Source of the DNA: Paraconiothyrium sp. Pb-2020
Taxonomy: Eukaryota; Ascomycota; Dothideomycetes; Pleosporales; Didymosphaeriaceae
Reading direction: 5' to 3'
NCBI GenBank assembly: GCA_022419385.1
Contig: JAJUBI010000004.1
Span: forward strand, 4,197,286 to 4,261,285
DNA length: 64,000 nucleotides
Part shown: positions 44,458 to 57,212 of the stretch, piece after piece
Position numbering within the stretch: position 1 is the first letter of the stretch
Layout: the number at the start of each line of letters is the position of its first letter
Notes under the pieces: model-generated
Databases searched by the model: none
Told to the model about the DNA's origin: nothing
The model's input: the letters and a program-made list of their open reading frames with translations, nothing else
Program-made: the position numbers and the translations under genes

Positions 44458-47199
44458 CTAACCAGCGCTGACAGCAGCTGGCGGGGCAGCTTCCAGATCG
44501 ATTCGCTGAACGTTCTGACGCAGTTCGCTTGAAGTGCGGAACAAGTTGGAGAAATATTTCTTGGCCTCCGAAGCTTCAGCTCGAAGTTTGTCATTTTCCT
44601 CCCTCTTAAGCTGGAGTTTTTCTACGTTGCGCTGGAGGCCAATCTGGACCTCCTTCGCGGGGCCTTTCAAGGCGCGGCGGACCTCAGAGCTTATTCGATG
44701 AGCATTGGTGTGCGTATAGTCGATGGCTGCTAGTTGCGTCGAAAGCTTCGCACTGAGGCGATGCGGTAGTGATTTGGGAACGGATGCCAGGATGTACGAG
44801 ACTCCGATGGCGACTGTGAGGTATGTTAGCTACGAATCTTGCATTGAAAATTGCACGAGGGCTTTGCACATACCACCTGCAATGAGACCAGGAATAATGA
44901 GTCTCCGGAGGTTGTTTGAGCCAACAATCTTCGCTGCTCCTAAGGCACCATCTAGCCAACCGACGCCGCCCACTAGACGGCCTCCCACCACACCCGCTAC
45001 AGTGACGGCCATGCCAGTCCCTGCGACCTTTTCTTGACGCTCCCACAGACTGGCGACGTCAAAGAAGTCCCATAGCTCAATGTCGATGTCAACCTGGCGG
45101 GCAAGTGCATGGGCTGATTTCCTGTACATCCTGTCTGCGCGGAACATGATATCGGTGTGCATGTTGCCAAGGTGCAGTATACCAAGATTCTTGATGCCAT
45201 TGTATCCTTGCGCTGCCTGGATGCGAGCATGTTCCTCGCATAATCGTACGGTTTCCGTAATCTCATGTAACATTGAGTCCTTGATGTCTTCGGCGTACTG
45301 ATAGGCAGATAGCAGACCTGGATATTCGATGCCAAGATCTTGCCCTCCCACCCTGGTTATACAGTTGTGGAGCGTGTCTCGAGTATGTCCGTAAACCTCT
45401 GATGTTGTATCTTCCACAAGTCGGTCAACGGCCTCTCCAGCCTCGGTTCGCGACTTCTTAGATTCTTCAAATTCTGGCTCCAGAGCATCCAACTCTTTCT
45501 TGACTCGCTGCAGTTCTGACTGGGCAACATCACGGTTCACAGTAGCCAGGTTGTGAACGTCGCCGAGGACGTTTAACAAATATGTCTTCGCAGGCGCCAA
45601 CTTCGACCGGGCTCGCTTCTCAAGAACAAAACGCCGTAATGAAGTCTCCATATCTCCAAAGTCTCTTTCCTTCGCAGGATCTTTTCCTTTGCCTTTGTCC
45701 GAAGGGTCATCATCACCGTCATCGCCAGGAGAGCTGTTCATCGGAATAGCGTTACTGGACACGAAATGGACTAATTCGCTTGACTCCTTGAATGTTGCTG
45801 GACTTAAGCCATGAACCTGCTTAAGAATCATCTCCTTGCACCGCTGCTGATCGCGAATGACGTCAAAACCATTGACCACCATGAAAATGTAGGCCTTCTC
45901 ACGGGCGGCTGTGAAAATGAAATTCTTGGCCGACTCGGTGAAATGGTTCGCAGCGGAAACAACAAATACTACTACATCAATCTCCTCCTGTCGTGCAAAG
46001 ACCGCGGTAGTCTTCACGGAGTCCGCGTTGAGGCCGGGCGCATCGATGAGTGCAATATCGACAACCCCGTTGTTCAGTAGCGATTCGTCGACCGAGCGGA
46101 TATCGTGAATATAGATCTTGCACTGCGAGAAGTGCTCGTTGTCAATGACAATCTTCTCTAGGTCCTGAAGGGCGAACACCGTGTAGGTACTTTCATCGTT
46201 ACGATTGTACACGGATCCAAGCGGCACGGCGTGGACTTCTTCAACACCTCCATTCTCCCGGAAATCCAGGACCTCGCAGAAAATGCTCGTACAGGGTTGC
46301 TGGTCCTCTGGCAGAACCTTTCTCCGAAGTAGGGCGTTGCAAAATGTCGACTTGCCCGCGTTCAAATCACCCGTGACGAGGACCTTGCTCGACGTGTCCT
46401 CGATTCTGTCTTTAATCGCATACAGATGCCGAACGCTCTGTTGTATTTGGCCATCTAGCAGAGAAGCAATGGATCCTTTCTCTAATGAGTGCACGAGGTC
46501 TGTCTGTGTCCGCCCACCCATGCGCAGTTCAAGCTTCAGCACCGAGAAGTCGTGGGCGAGTTGTGGTGTGATGAGGCGAGGCTCTGGCTTCTGTTCTTTC
46601 TCAGCGGCGGCACTGGACTCGGCCTCGAAATCAGGCCCTAATGACGTGCCTGCACGGCGCAAACCTCGCGGTCGATCGGGGGATCGGGGTGGCTGGAAGT
46701 CGCCTATCGCAGACTGGGTATGTGCTAGGCCAGGCCTGGATTGCGAGCGGATATGTGCAGTCTGGTTTGATTCGGCAGGAATAGTAGGGTAATGCGCCGG
46801 CCATTTGAGGTTCTCTTGTTGAAAGCCCTTCAGGATATCGATGGTCCCATGTATAGCCCGGCCCAGTGCGTTCTTGTTCTGGTTGTAGCGTAATTGTAGA
46901 ACATGGCTGCGTTGCCTGTCTTGTTCAGCAGATCCGGCGCTGCTGCCAGGGAGGACGGGTGTCGGTGGCGCGCCCGGTCTGTCTTCACCAATGTTAGCAT
47001 GCCAGCGACCAGCTTCTCCCTCGGCCATGCTCCCACCATAGCCTGAGTCTTGATCTAGCATTGAGATGAGGCGCGCAGCCGCTTCGGGTGTCGAGCCAGA
47101 CCCCACCGTCATATACCCTGGAGGCGGGCCATTGTCGCGACCGCTTGAAGACGACTCCCCAGGGGTGGAGGGGGTTTCGGTTTGCTTATCAGAATTCAT
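44458..47199 (-). CDS. fzo1: mitofusin, outer-membrane fusion GTPase
   Basis: Dynamin-family GTPase that tethers and fuses mitochondrial outer membranes. Exons 47199-44877 and 44813-44458 give 892 residues, the usual fungal Fzo1 size. After a disordered N-terminus and a first heptad region, the GTPase shows the P-loop GDLNAGKST, switch DAPG and NGFD (G4 position). A Gly/Asp/Lys-rich insert (SPGDDGDDDPSDKGKGKD) follows. Two membrane segments lie near the end (TGMAVTVAGVVGGRLVGGVG and, across the intron, LIIPGLIAG-AVAIGVSYILA). The last 100 residues form the second heptad repeat (VEKLQLKREENDKLRAEASE). Head-to-head with vps2/did4. Confidence 0.96.
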
Positions 47200-47638
47200 G
47201 GATTACGTGGTACGACGGATTAAATGGGACGGGAGCATGTCGCGGTTATCGAAAGTTTTCGAGGTCGGGGATGGAGATCAGGTGAAGGTTTAATAGGAAT
47301 GTCGTAACGCCATGCGAAGCGGGAGCCAAATCTTCGGCGCGCCAAGCACACGTGAAGCAAGCATTCATCCCCTGGCGCTTCAACCCACTATTTTGACCAC
47401 GTCAGGTATAGTAACCAGTTATGCGCATGGTATCGCAGTAAACGTCAATCGATTAATTGCTAGCCCCTTTTGTTTCATTGTAGTTGCCCAAGTGAAGGTA
47501 CATTGGAGTACCAAGGTCGCCGCCGCTGCCGAAGCTTGGGCCGACCACCGACGTAGCAGGCACCATCTTGAACCCAAGTGCCACCTTAACTCTTCTGAAC
47601 GCACGATACGACTTGTAACCTCTGCGCTTCAATTCACC
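47200..47638. promoter_or_regulatory. divergent promoter, fzo1 / vps2
   Basis: Only 439 bp separate the two ATGs, so both promoters are packed here and may share elements. No single motif is assigned. Confidence 0.5.
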
Positions 47639-48548
47639 ATGAACGTACGTATTGCTATGCGCAAACCCTACTAGCTGCTAATAATCATCTAGATCGTGGA
47701 ATGGGCTTTTGGCAAGCGCATGACGCCCGCCGAGCGTCTGCGCAAGCACCAGCGCGCGCTCGAGAAGACGCAACGAGAACTTGACCGCGAACGTGTGAAA
47801 CTAGAAAACCAGTCGAAGAAGCTAGAGGCGGACATCAAGAAGAGCGCAAAGGCTGGACAAATGAATGTAGTCAAGATACAGGCCAAGGACCTCGTGCGCA
47901 CCAGGAGGTAGGTCAACGCGGTGTTTGCATTAGCATGGCACTAAACGAGCTGCACAGATATATCCAGAAGTTCTACCAGATGCGTACCCAACTGCAGGCC
48001 ATATCCCTTAGGATACAGGTGAGTCGAGTGAACACTATACCAGGCATTGAGACTGACTCTCGAAGACTGTCCGTAGCAACGAACAGATGATGCAGTCAAT
48101 GAAGGGAGCGACAAGTATGACTCCCCAGTCCATCAATTCGAACGCCGTCGCTGACGATTCACAGAAATACTCGGTACCATGAACCGTCAAATGAATCTTC
48201 CAGCCCTGCAGCGCATTGCCATGGAGTTTGAGAAAGAGAACGACATGATGGACCAGCGACAAGAGATGATGGATGACGCCGTCGACGATGCCATGGGCGT
48301 AGAGGATGAGGAGGAGAGCGAAGACGTAGTTAACCAGGTCATGGACGAGCTGGGCATCGATCTCGGCGCAGCTGTGAGTTTGCCCAAGCTTTCCATTCAT
48401 TCACATACTCACGATGGCATAGCTTGGAGAGACACCGACCGATATTCAAAAGACCGCAGTGGCGGACAAACGGGTAGCACAAGCTGTTGGCGGAGGCGAC
48501 CCCGGTGACGATGACTTGCAAGCCCGGCTGGACAGCTTGAGACGATGA
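47639..48548 (+). CDS. did4: ESCRT-III subunit Vps2/Did4 (CHMP2)
   Basis: Subunit of ESCRT-III that with Vps24 remodels endosomal membranes and recruits Vps4. Six exons: 47639-47644, 47693-47907, 47958-48018, 48066-48114, 48165-48373 and 48423-48548, giving 221 residues. The first exon encodes only Met-Asn and joins IVEWAFGKRMTPAERLRKHQ, the CHMP2 signature, with a basic amphipathic first helix. Acidic helices (DDAVDDAMGVEDEEES) follow, and the C-terminus LQARLDSLRR is a MIM1 motif for Vps4 binding. Introns are about 48-50 nt. Confidence 0.96.
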
Positions 48549-49470
48549 GAAGATGTACTTGCACACGACATTTACGATGCGCTGGCGTTGCGGAACGTAG
48601 GAGGATATCATTTGCTGTGCCTTACCGGATGCTACGGGGGCAGTCCGTGCACGTGGGACAGTTTACGGGCGACGGGGCTGTTTATTACAGTCTACATGAA
48701 GACCATCACCCATCGCAGCATATGGGAGATGTAAACAGTCGAGCCTACAATGCTCGGAGCATGCGACTACAAACACAGGGCATGATTGAGGATTACCTGT
48801 GTTTGCAGCTTCTGCCCCACTATACCCATGCAATTATTCGCAAGATCTTGTCGATCACTCACCAAGCGCATCTAGATCCAACAACAGAATTCTCCTTGGT
48901 CGATAAGCGGCCACGGGCTCACTATGAAAGCCTTTTCGTGTGAAACAAACTGACCGGTCGCGGACCAAGTGCCGGTGGCTGAGCCACGTTGAGGCGGGTG
49001 TTTGTGCAGTCAAGCGGGGAACTGGTGGTCAGGTAGGGCTGCTACAGCTGCATCCCCGCACTTGAATGCAAGCCGCGTGCGCTGCGAAGGACAAATATAA
49101 TCGTTTCTCGCTGCGCACCATGCGCCCTAAATAAACTCCAGGCCCACTTCAAGCTGTCTTGCCCGGTCTTTTCGCGCCTCTAGCCATCTGCGGTGTGCGA
49201 CCGCGCCGACTCCCAAGCAACCATTCCCCGACGTCATTCGCTAGTCCAGCGCCTAAGTGGACAGCGTCTTTCACCACTTCGCCTACGACATACTCCCTTC
49301 TAACCTCCCCTGCGCAACCTACCTCTACATATCACTACCACACTCCCCTACCTTGTACCCGCTAGACTGTACGAAATCTCCTATCTCCGGTATGTTGTGA
49401 CACCGACCCGCCGGCAACGTAAGCAGCTCCGCGCCGGGGCGGCCGAACGCTGGCGGGCTCACCCCTCCTT
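48549..49470. other. intergenic, 0.9 kb, promoter and leader of the PP2C gene
   Basis: No gene. The right half is C/T-rich and may contain a 5' UTR intron; see the PP2C entry. Confidence 0.45.
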
Positions 49471-51413
49471 ATGTACCTGCCCGCCTGTAGTCGCTGGTGC
49501 GCAGCTGTGCTAATATTTACTTGCGTGCAGGTACCTGACGTCACCACACACGACGCGCAGTCCCTCTGGTTTGCTTGCTTGGTTGCAGCCGTATCCGTAG
49601 CCCTACCCCGCGCAACGAGCGAGCGTCTTCGCGAATCCCTCAACCTGGCTGGAAATAAGCGTCGGAGTTTCTCCAGCTCGGGAGGACTTTTGAACAGGAT
49701 GTTTGGCACATCGCCTGGCAAAGATGATGAAGCTACAATAGACATTGCTGCGGCCACGGACGCATCCAAGGGCGCAAATGCCGCCAATGCGAACACCCCC
49801 GCCGAGAAGCGAAACAGTAATACGCCCGCTGTAGAGCGCAAAGCCACCGAACCCAGTCCCATTTCCGAGAAGAAGCGGAGGAGTAGCACCGCATCGCGTG
49901 CCCGAGACATGTTCTCTAGTGCAAAACAATCCCTTCATCTTGGATCGTCGCCGACATCTGGCTCTGGTGGCGTAGAAAAGACCGTGCAGACGCCTATGCA
50001 GAAGCTTGGGAAGGCCGATCCTGCGCTTAGTGTGCCTCAGGGTTCACTGAACAATTCGGCTGGCGAATCGCACCCAGGACCGTACTCTACGTTTCGCGTT
50101 GGTGTGACGGAGGACAAGAACAAGAAGTGCAGAAGGACTATGGAGGATACGCATGCGTATCTGTACAACTTCCTCAGCACGCCTGCCCCGAACTTTAGTC
50201 CGGATAAGAGCCGCGGCTCGCTTTCAGATGGATCTAGCTCTACTGATCTACCGGTCGTGGAGACTGACAACGGGTACTTCGCGATTTTCGATGGACATGC
50301 CGGCACATTTGCGGCAGATTGGTGCGGAAAGAAACTGCATTTGCTACTCGAGGAAACCATCCGAAGAAATCCCAATACGCCCATACCGGAGCTCCTAGAC
50401 CAAACATTTACGCTTGTGGACCAGCAATTAGAGAAGCTACCCCTCAAGAACAGCGGTTGCACCGCTGTGATAGCAGTGCTGAGATGGGAAGATCGTGTAC
50501 CTAACCAAGCCTCGTCTACCGGCTCTACCTTGTTCGCGCCAGCTGCGGTATCAGCTTTGAAGAACGCCACCGAAGGTGGTGAGAAGCAATCGGAAACAAC
50601 CAGCACTGCAGAGTCGTCTTCGACATCAGAAGGTGCCCAAGAGCATCCTGTAGAGGCTAAGCTGCGGAATGATGCCAGTCGCCAGAGAGTCCTGTACACT
50701 GCGAACGTGGGCGATGCCAGGATAGTGTTGTGCCGCAATGGGCGAGCACTCCGGCTGTCTTACGATCACAAGGGCAGCGACGACAATGAAGGCCGCCGCG
50801 TTGCTAGCGCTGGTGGCTTGATCCTCAACAACCGTGTCAATGGAGTTTTGGCAGTCACGCGAGCTCTAGGAGATGCATACATGAAGGATCTGGTCACCGG
50901 ACACCCTTACACAACCGAGACGGTCATTCAACCCGATCAAGACGAATTCTTGATTCTTGCTTGCGATGGAGTAAGTTTTATCAGCCTCCTTAGAATAGTA
51001 TCGTAGCTAACGATGCATAGCTCTGGGATGTGTGTTCGGATCAGGAGGCCGTCGACCTCGTTCGCGGAGTCCAAGACCCTCAAGTCGCCTCCAAAACTTT
51101 GGTTGACCATGCTCTCGCACGATTCTCTACGGACAACTTATCGTGCATGGTCGTACGCTTTGATAACAAGGCACTGAAACAGCGCAAGACTGAGGCTCAG
51201 CTCGGCGTGGATAAGAACCCACCTAGCACGCAGCCAGGTATCAGTGAAGCAGATGCCATTGTTGCCCAAGCTAAGAAGGAGATAGGCGAGCCGGAGCAGT
51301 CTGTCGAGAGTGCTGCAAAGGACGTGATCCAGGAGGAGGAAGACGAACAGGAGGAGAATGGGCCGGAGTTGAACGCGGAAGCTGTGAAGGCTGCTCGGAA
51401 GAACCCTGGATGA
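49471..51413 (+). CDS. protein phosphatase 2C (PPM family, Ptc1-like)
   Basis: Mg/Mn-dependent Ser/Thr phosphatase; Ptc1-type enzymes damp stress MAP kinases. Exons about 49471-50970 and 51021-51413. All PP2C motifs are present: RRTMEDTHAYL, FAIFDGHAG, SGCTAVIAVL, VLYTANVGDARIVLCRNG, RLSYDHKG, LAVTRALGDAYMKD, LACDG joined by the intron to LWDV, and DNLSCMVVRF. An Ala/Ser-rich insert interrupts the domain before VLYTANVGDAR. The tail is acidic. The start is uncertain: residues 1-50 (MYLPACSRW...) do not look like a phosphatase N-terminus, and GTACCTGACG...GGTTGCAG (about 49531-49588) could be an intron; MFGTSPGKDDE at 49699 is an alternative start. Confidence 0.9.
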
Positions 51414-51916
51414 TGAGCAACATTTGGACTGTCGGTGCGGGAGTGTAAGTTAAGATGATAGAAAAGGCCTGCAGTCTTGGAAAGAAGTAGGCTCTTCATG
51501 AGCAGTGGGTGATAGGCAGCGGCCACGCTTTGGTTCCACGTCGCTGTATCCGTGCGGTTTCCTTGCCATGGGTTGATTTACTGCACCTCGTTAGCTGTAC
51601 CATGTAGCCTGGCGTTGCTCGGGAAATTACTACAGATTCAGATGCGAAAGAGGAGCCCCCAGACGGGATCACAGCGTCATGACTCGTGAAAGCTTGCGGT
51701 GCCCCTCGGTGCCAGGGCCTGCCCATGGGTGAGCCCCGCCGTTAGCGCGCAAGAGCTCGTTTGAAGGCCCGACATTGCAGCCGCGCGGGACCTCAAATAA
51801 CCCTACCAGCCCACCATTCTGACCCGCTATTTGGCTCGCGCAGTTCCTTGCAGCTTCTCCACGCGTGCCTCACATCTCCTCCATGCGGCTCCGTCCAAAG
51901 GAGCTCCGGAGTCACG
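51414..51916. other. intergenic, 503 bp
   Basis: PP2C 3' flank and snf4 promoter. No gene seen. Confidence 0.45.
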
Positions 51917-53272
51917 ATGTCTGGCGCAGACACGGCCGACACAGCGACGTCCGCATCACCGAACCCGCCCACTGCCGCCAATGACGTGCCGCAACCCCAC
52001 GAACGTCCGACTTTTGTTACTCCGCGCGACTTCCTCGAGCAGGGGAGGCCGATCCTGCCGCCGAGGGCTTTGACCGCGGTAGACAAAGAGCAGCTGGACG
52101 GTCTGGTAGGCGCCTTTGCGATGCTGGCTTCAGCCTTCGCTAATTGAAATATAGAGAACCATCCGCGCGTTCCTGAAGGTGCGGACGAGCTACGACGTGC
52201 TGCCGCTCAGTTACCGCTTGATTATATTCGACACGGCCCTGCTCGTCAAGAAGAGCCTAAACATCCTTATACAGAACGGTGGGTTGCGCAGCATGTATCG
52301 TACGAGTACTTCCTGACGGTATGCCTAGGCATCGTTTCTGCCCCGCTGTGGGATTCTAAAACATCGACCTTCGCCGGTCTGCTCACGACATCCGACTACC
52401 TCAATGTGATTCAGTATTACTGGCAGAACCCTGATGCCCTTGCCCGAGTCGACCAGTTCCGCCTGAACAGTCTGCGTGGTAAGCTTCTCGCCCCCCGTTC
52501 CCACTACTCAAAGCTGACCTTGCAGACATCGAGAAGTCCCTCGGCGTTACGCCTATAGAAACAGTCTCTATCCACCCGGAGCGTCCGCTCTACGAAGCAT
52601 GTCGCAGAATGCTCGAGGCCCGCGCCCGCCGCATACCCATTGTTGACATTGACGATGAGACACGCCGCACCACGGTTGTCAGTGTTATCACGCAATACCG
52701 CTTGCTCAAGTTTGTGGCTGTGAACGTGAAAGAGACGCAGAAGCTGCGCAAACCATTGAAGGAGTTGATGAAGGTGGGAACATATGACAATCTGGCAACA
52801 GCATATATGGACACACCTGTCATGGATGTGATTCACATGCTGGTGAAGAAGAGCATCTCAAGTGTTCCCATCATCGACAAGCAAGGTAAGCCCGACATGG
52901 CCAATGTGAAGCCCAATGACTGATCCAGACAGGTACTGTGCTCAACGTCTTCGAGTCTGTCGATGTTATCACGCTCATCAAGGGTGGAATCTACGACGAT
53001 CTGAACCTCAGCGTTGGCGATGCTCTGCTCAAGCGCTCAGAAGTATGTTTGACCCATTTCGGCATTTTTGAGGATTTACTAAACAGGCATAGGACTTCCC
53101 CGGCATATACACTTGCTCGATGCAAGATCAGCTATCCACCATATATGACACGATTCGCAGATCGCGCGTGCATCGCTTCATCGTTATTGACGAGGAGAAC
53201 AAGCTTAAAGGTGTGCTGACCCTGAGCGACATACTTGAGTACACATTACTGGAGGGCGAAGAAAACGAATAG
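51917..53272 (+). CDS. snf4: AMP-activated protein kinase gamma subunit
   Basis: Nucleotide-sensing regulatory subunit of the Snf1/AMPK kinase. Six exons: 51917-52105, 52155-52278, 52329-52478, 52526-52885, 52933-53042 and 53093-53272, giving 370 residues. Four CBS repeats can be followed: SYDVLPLSYRLIIFDTALLV with GLLTTSDYLNVI; ETVSIHPERPLYEACRRML with RRIPIVDID; GTYDNLATAYMDTPVMDVI with SSVPIIDKQG-TVLNVFE; and CSMQDQLSTIYDTIRRSRVH with GVLTLSDILEYTL. Each ends in the strand-helix pattern that binds nucleotide. The first 55 residues are Pro/Ala/Thr-rich. Confidence 0.96.
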
Positions 53273-53868
53273 ACTTGCATGATTCATGCTTTCTCTACAG
53301 CAACGCTATCTTGCAGCGTCCTTTACAGAGGTCTGCGGTCGGAATGACTATGGAGGACCAGTGTATGTACGTCCGTACAACTGTAAGTTTGCACAAAAGC
53401 GATCACCCTTCATGGCGAGGCGTAAAAAAATAACTGTGAGCGCGGTAAAATGGGGCTCTCGTCCAGATTATGGGTCAAGTCTGGTCATATATACGCTCGG
53501 GCATAGGTTATCGGGCGATTGGAATAATCGGAAAATGGAATACCCTAATCTTTCTTCTTCGTGTTCTCTTCGGTCGGCTGTGACATGCATACAACCCCTA
53601 CGAAACTTAAGTTCTGCGCCACTTACTCAACCATGAAGACGAATCCCTGGGTGCACGCTAGCGCCGATGCCTTGAATAGAGAATTCTACACATGGTTATG
53701 GCGAGCAAGTAGCATAGAGTAACCAGGAGGCATACGTGCTACGATATCTAATCCTCGATACCTTGAAAAAAGAAGACTCACTATCACATCGCTCAATCCA
53801 CGCTTTTGAAGAAAAGCAACCTGATCAATTTTAAAAAACCTAACCTGTGCATCATTAGCAACGACGCA
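53273..53868. other. intergenic between convergent snf4 and monooxygenase genes
   Basis: 596 bp with no supported gene; shared 3' flanks. Confidence 0.45.
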
Positions 53869-55164
53869 TCATAAAATTCGCAGGTATGCGTACCAGAACC
53901 ACAGCATCCATCCCTTGCTGTGCATCACCATAATACTAAAGTGACTCACGCGTATAACCTGCTTCGCACGGCCAACAGCCAACACATCATACTTCCTAAT
54001 CGCTTCTTCCACGTCGTCACTGTGCGCCAAAGACTCCGCAAAATCCCATCCGTCCATGAGTGCCAAATTCGCCCCGTTACCCGCAAATGGCGAGACCGCG
54101 TGATTCGCGTCACCTAGGAAGATAGTCCTCCCAACCAAGCTCTCGAGACCCGAGGCGGTGATGTACACCCCTGAATGCACGAAAGGCTGCTTATCCATCG
54201 CGTTAAATTGTGTCAGACTCTTCACGTCCGTATCCTCCAGCATTTCCCTATATTTCTCCCCAAACACGCTACCCTTCTCCTTCGCCTCCATCAGCAAAGC
54301 ATCGGCATCTTCCTCACTCAAAGGCCGTTGCTTTGGCGCAGGGGGCTCGGGAACGATCCATGAGAGGCACCACAGCATCTTCTCCCGATCAACAGGCGCG
54401 ACGAAGCACGCCGTCCCCGTACCTGATATCGCGGCGCCAAACTCATCATGACGCTTCGACGGGTGGTGTCTCTGGATGGAAGTAACGCCATAAATGCACG
54501 TTGGGCCTGCAAAACGCAGTCCGTCGTTCGGACGGAGGAGGGAGCGAATTTTCGAGCTTGAGCCATCCGCTGCGACGAGGAGTGTACAGGAGGTGGTATT
54601 CCCCTTCGACGTCGTGAGCTGGAAAGTGCTCTCCCCAGACGGCGTCGATGAGGCCGGGGCGACGGCGGTAATGCCTTCATCCCACTTGATACTCACACCC
54701 GGAAGCCCCTCCACAGCCTCCACCAGCGTCCGCCGCAGATCTGCGCGCGCAATACGCATACCTGCTACGGGACACCCGGTAGGCGTTTTACTCTGCACTT
54801 TGAACACTTTTGTGAAGTCTTTGTCCCAGACGCAGAACCCTCCCTTGTCGCTCTTTCCTTCATTCTGGCCCATAGCCATGATACTTGTACTCAGCATGCG
54901 GTCCAGTAGCCCCATCTTCTGCAGCGTCTGTATCCCCTTGGATGGGCGGTCACTCCGTAGACTCAAACTGTAGCCCTCGCGGCCGGATGGCACGGCGCAG
55001 GGGTCGCGTTCGTATAAGGTCAAGGCGGGAGGGGAAGAGTTGGGAGAATGGGAGGGCCATAGTTTGTGGAGGGAGATGGCGAAGGCGAGGCCTGAGATGC
55101 CGGCGCCGGAGATGACGATTGTTTCTTTTGCGAGGAAATGTTGGACTGTGTCTCTTGTGGCCAT
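53869..55164 (-). CDS. FAD-dependent monooxygenase (aromatic hydroxylase/TetX-like)
   Basis: 431 residues, single exon, start at ATG 55164 (an upstream in-frame GTG is ignored). The Rossmann motif GAGISGLAFAISLHKL near the N-terminus binds ADP of FAD; YERDP ends the second strand. GMRIARADLRRTL and LLVAADGSSSKIR (DG motif) follow, then the flavin-binding GDANHAVSPFAGNGANLALM. The order and length fit class A flavoprotein hydroxylases acting on small aromatic or polycyclic substrates. No biosynthetic partner genes are adjacent, so the substrate is unknown. The C-terminus is aromatic (GWMLWFWYAYL) and may touch membrane. Confidence 0.88.
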   Translation of the reverse strand: MATRDTVQHFLAKETIVISGAGISGLAFAISLHKLWPSHSPNSSPPALTLYERDPCAVPSGREGYSLSLRSDRPSKGIQTLQKMGLLDRMLSTSIMAMGQNEGKSDKGGFCVWDKDFTKVFKVQSKTPTGCPVAGMRIARADLRRTLVEAVEGLPGVSIKWDEGITAVAPASSTPSGESTFQLTTSKGNTTSCTLLVAADGSSSKIRSLLRPNDGLRFAGPTCIYGVTSIQRHHPSKRHDEFGAAISGTGTACFVAPVDREKMLWCLSWIVPEPPAPKQRPLSEEDADALLMEAKEKGSVFGEKYREMLEDTDVKSLTQFNAMDKQPFVHSGVYITASGLESLVGRTIFLGDANHAVSPFAGNGANLALMDGWDFAESLAHSDDVEEAIRKYDVLAVGRAKQVIRVSHFSIMVMHSKGWMLWFWYAYLRIL

Positions 55165-55773
55165 AATGGTAATCACTTCAGATCGTTGTATTCAGCTGAG
55201 ACGATAGTCGTACTGTTGAGTGAAGCATATCACTTCAATGAACTGGTGGCTAAGTTCGCAGGTCTTATATGTGTAGTGCTGGGGTTCTTTCATAGTTGGA
55301 TGGACTTACCGTTGCGGGATGAGCGATCAAAGGGCCCCTAGCTGAAGTCTGCGTGGATCCCTCGTAGTTCTCGCATTTGACGTAAAGCTCGACGCCACAG
55401 CCGCCTGCGACTTCCAACTTGCTATGCACCCTGCGTTAAAGTCAGTGGTCGGAGGCAGGTCGGCGGTTATGACGCTGCGACGGCCAGCGACAGCTGTTGA
55501 AGTATCTGGTCCTATCACAGGGCAGAAAGATGAGTGTATAGGCCCAGGCTGAGATATGAATAGCTCCATTGTATCGCCGCTATATACGCGTCTGTCGCCA
55601 GGACCTCTAGATAATGGGTATACATAAGAAATCGCCAAGACGGCATCCGCAATAAAAGGAAATCTAACGGTACGAGATAAGATTGGAGACTCCTGACTAT
55701 GCATTATGCGGTATATTATAACGCCGTTACGCCTTCGCTAGAATTGCCCGCAATGATTAAAACAAATATATGT
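55165..55773. other. intergenic, 609 bp
   Basis: Promoter of the monooxygenase and 3' flank of the lipase gene (both minus). No gene seen. Confidence 0.45.
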
Positions 55774-57212
55774 TCAAATTTCGAAGTGGTCGAGCCAATG
55801 TCTGGCAACAACGTGACCTTCGTCGAAGCTAGGTTTGTCCATTCGCCGGATAATGGCCGCATGGGTATGGCCGACGTTCTTGATGTGAATAGGATATTTT
55901 TTGAAACCAACGTTGTCCAGATGCTCGATCATCTTGAATTGATGCTCCGTGAGCGCCAGTGTTGGAAATTCGAGCTGAACCTCGGACTTCTCGTCTACCG
56001 TCGACTCTGCTCCCGAGTCCGCTGCGTCCGCCTTCTGTGAGAAAGAGAACGTCCGCTGCTGTGTCGGTGATGCCAATTCTTCTTCGCCTGCTTCAAGGTA
56101 ATCTTGTCCTTGTCGGTTGTTCATGTTTTCGTACATATCTTCTATTTCTTGACGCGCTGAAGTTATCATCAAGGGGATGCGATAGCCCTTGACATCGATG
56201 CCAGCCATTCCAGTTTCGTGTAGGCGTAGGCGTTGGCGGCTGCGAACAGATTGGATTGCAGCGTTGGAGAGTAATAATGTCGTGCCAATTGGAACGAAGA
56301 TCAAGAAGAACGCAATAGTGGGTATCTTGCGGAAGAATGCACGCGTACCAACTGAAAAGCTTTGGCGGACGACGGGGAGCGAGTCCGGGTCTTTGGGATC
56401 GACGGGATGGCGAGAATCGACAACCACATCTTCGTATCCGTTCAAGTATTTGACCTTTACATCGTCTAATCGTTCAAAGGGATCCGTCTGAGAGATGCCA
56501 GCAGTAAAATAAGCCACGGTCTTGTCGTTGATGATATTTGCGTACAGGCTGCGATGCTTGAATTGCGCGAGGCCGCGAATGAAAATGCTATCCGCGTCGG
56601 CGAGTACCGAAAGGAGAGGTCTTCCGGTGTCTCTAAAGGTATCGATTAGGAACATCTGTCTGCCGCTTGTAGAAAGTACACGCGCGCCCAATGCATTGAA
56701 TGCATTGCTGAAATATCCGCGACGGGGAGTCCGCACGCCGAGATGTGGTGTAGCAAACGTGGTAAATTTCACTGGCGTGATCTTCTCAAACAACCCCTTC
56801 GAATATAGCAGGCCGATAGCGTAGCGTGAGATGAGACCACCCAGCGAGTACCCGATGACGCTGATCTTTTCAATCTCATGTCCTGTTTGTGCCAGTTCCT
56901 CAAGTCTTTCTTCGATCTCGTGCGCGACGCGTTCGCCTCCGGTTTCTATGCCGTCGTACGTGAAGCTTCCCGCATTTCGTTTCGTGACTAGAACATGGAT
57001 TCTGTCTTCGGTGTATTTATTACGGAGGGAGTCGCGTAGGAAGTCCAGATGCTGTGGATTTCCCCAAAGTCTGGCGTAGGAAAGTCAGCCTACCATTTGC
57101 AAAGTGAGGTGGTGCAAGCTGCGCTCCCTCTGCGGCGTCGGGGCGAGACATGTACCGAACGTTGTACTTACCCATGGACAAGAACACAAAGATGGTCTGC
57201 CTTGCCGGCCAT
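55774..57212 (-). CDS. DUF676 serine esterase/lipase, Lpl1/Rog1-like
   Basis: Exons 57212-57172 and 57070-55774 give 445 residues; the start MAGKADHLCVLVHG joins LWGNPQHLDFL exactly across a 101-nt intron. The alpha/beta hydrolase features are complete: oxyanion HG, nucleophile elbow GYSLGG, FATPHLGVRTP after it, and a late His in KNVGHTHAAIIRR. A hydrophobic segment (IPTIAFFLIFVPIGTTLLL) around the middle suggests a membrane or lipid-droplet anchor, as in yeast Lpl1-type phospholipases. Likely substrate is a glycerophospholipid or acylglycerol, by family only. Head-to-head with rex3. Confidence 0.9.

Noticed and set aside
53093..53219. Plus-strand frame continuing through the last snf4 intron
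   Set aside because: Shadow frame; the CBS motif is only restored in the spliced frame.
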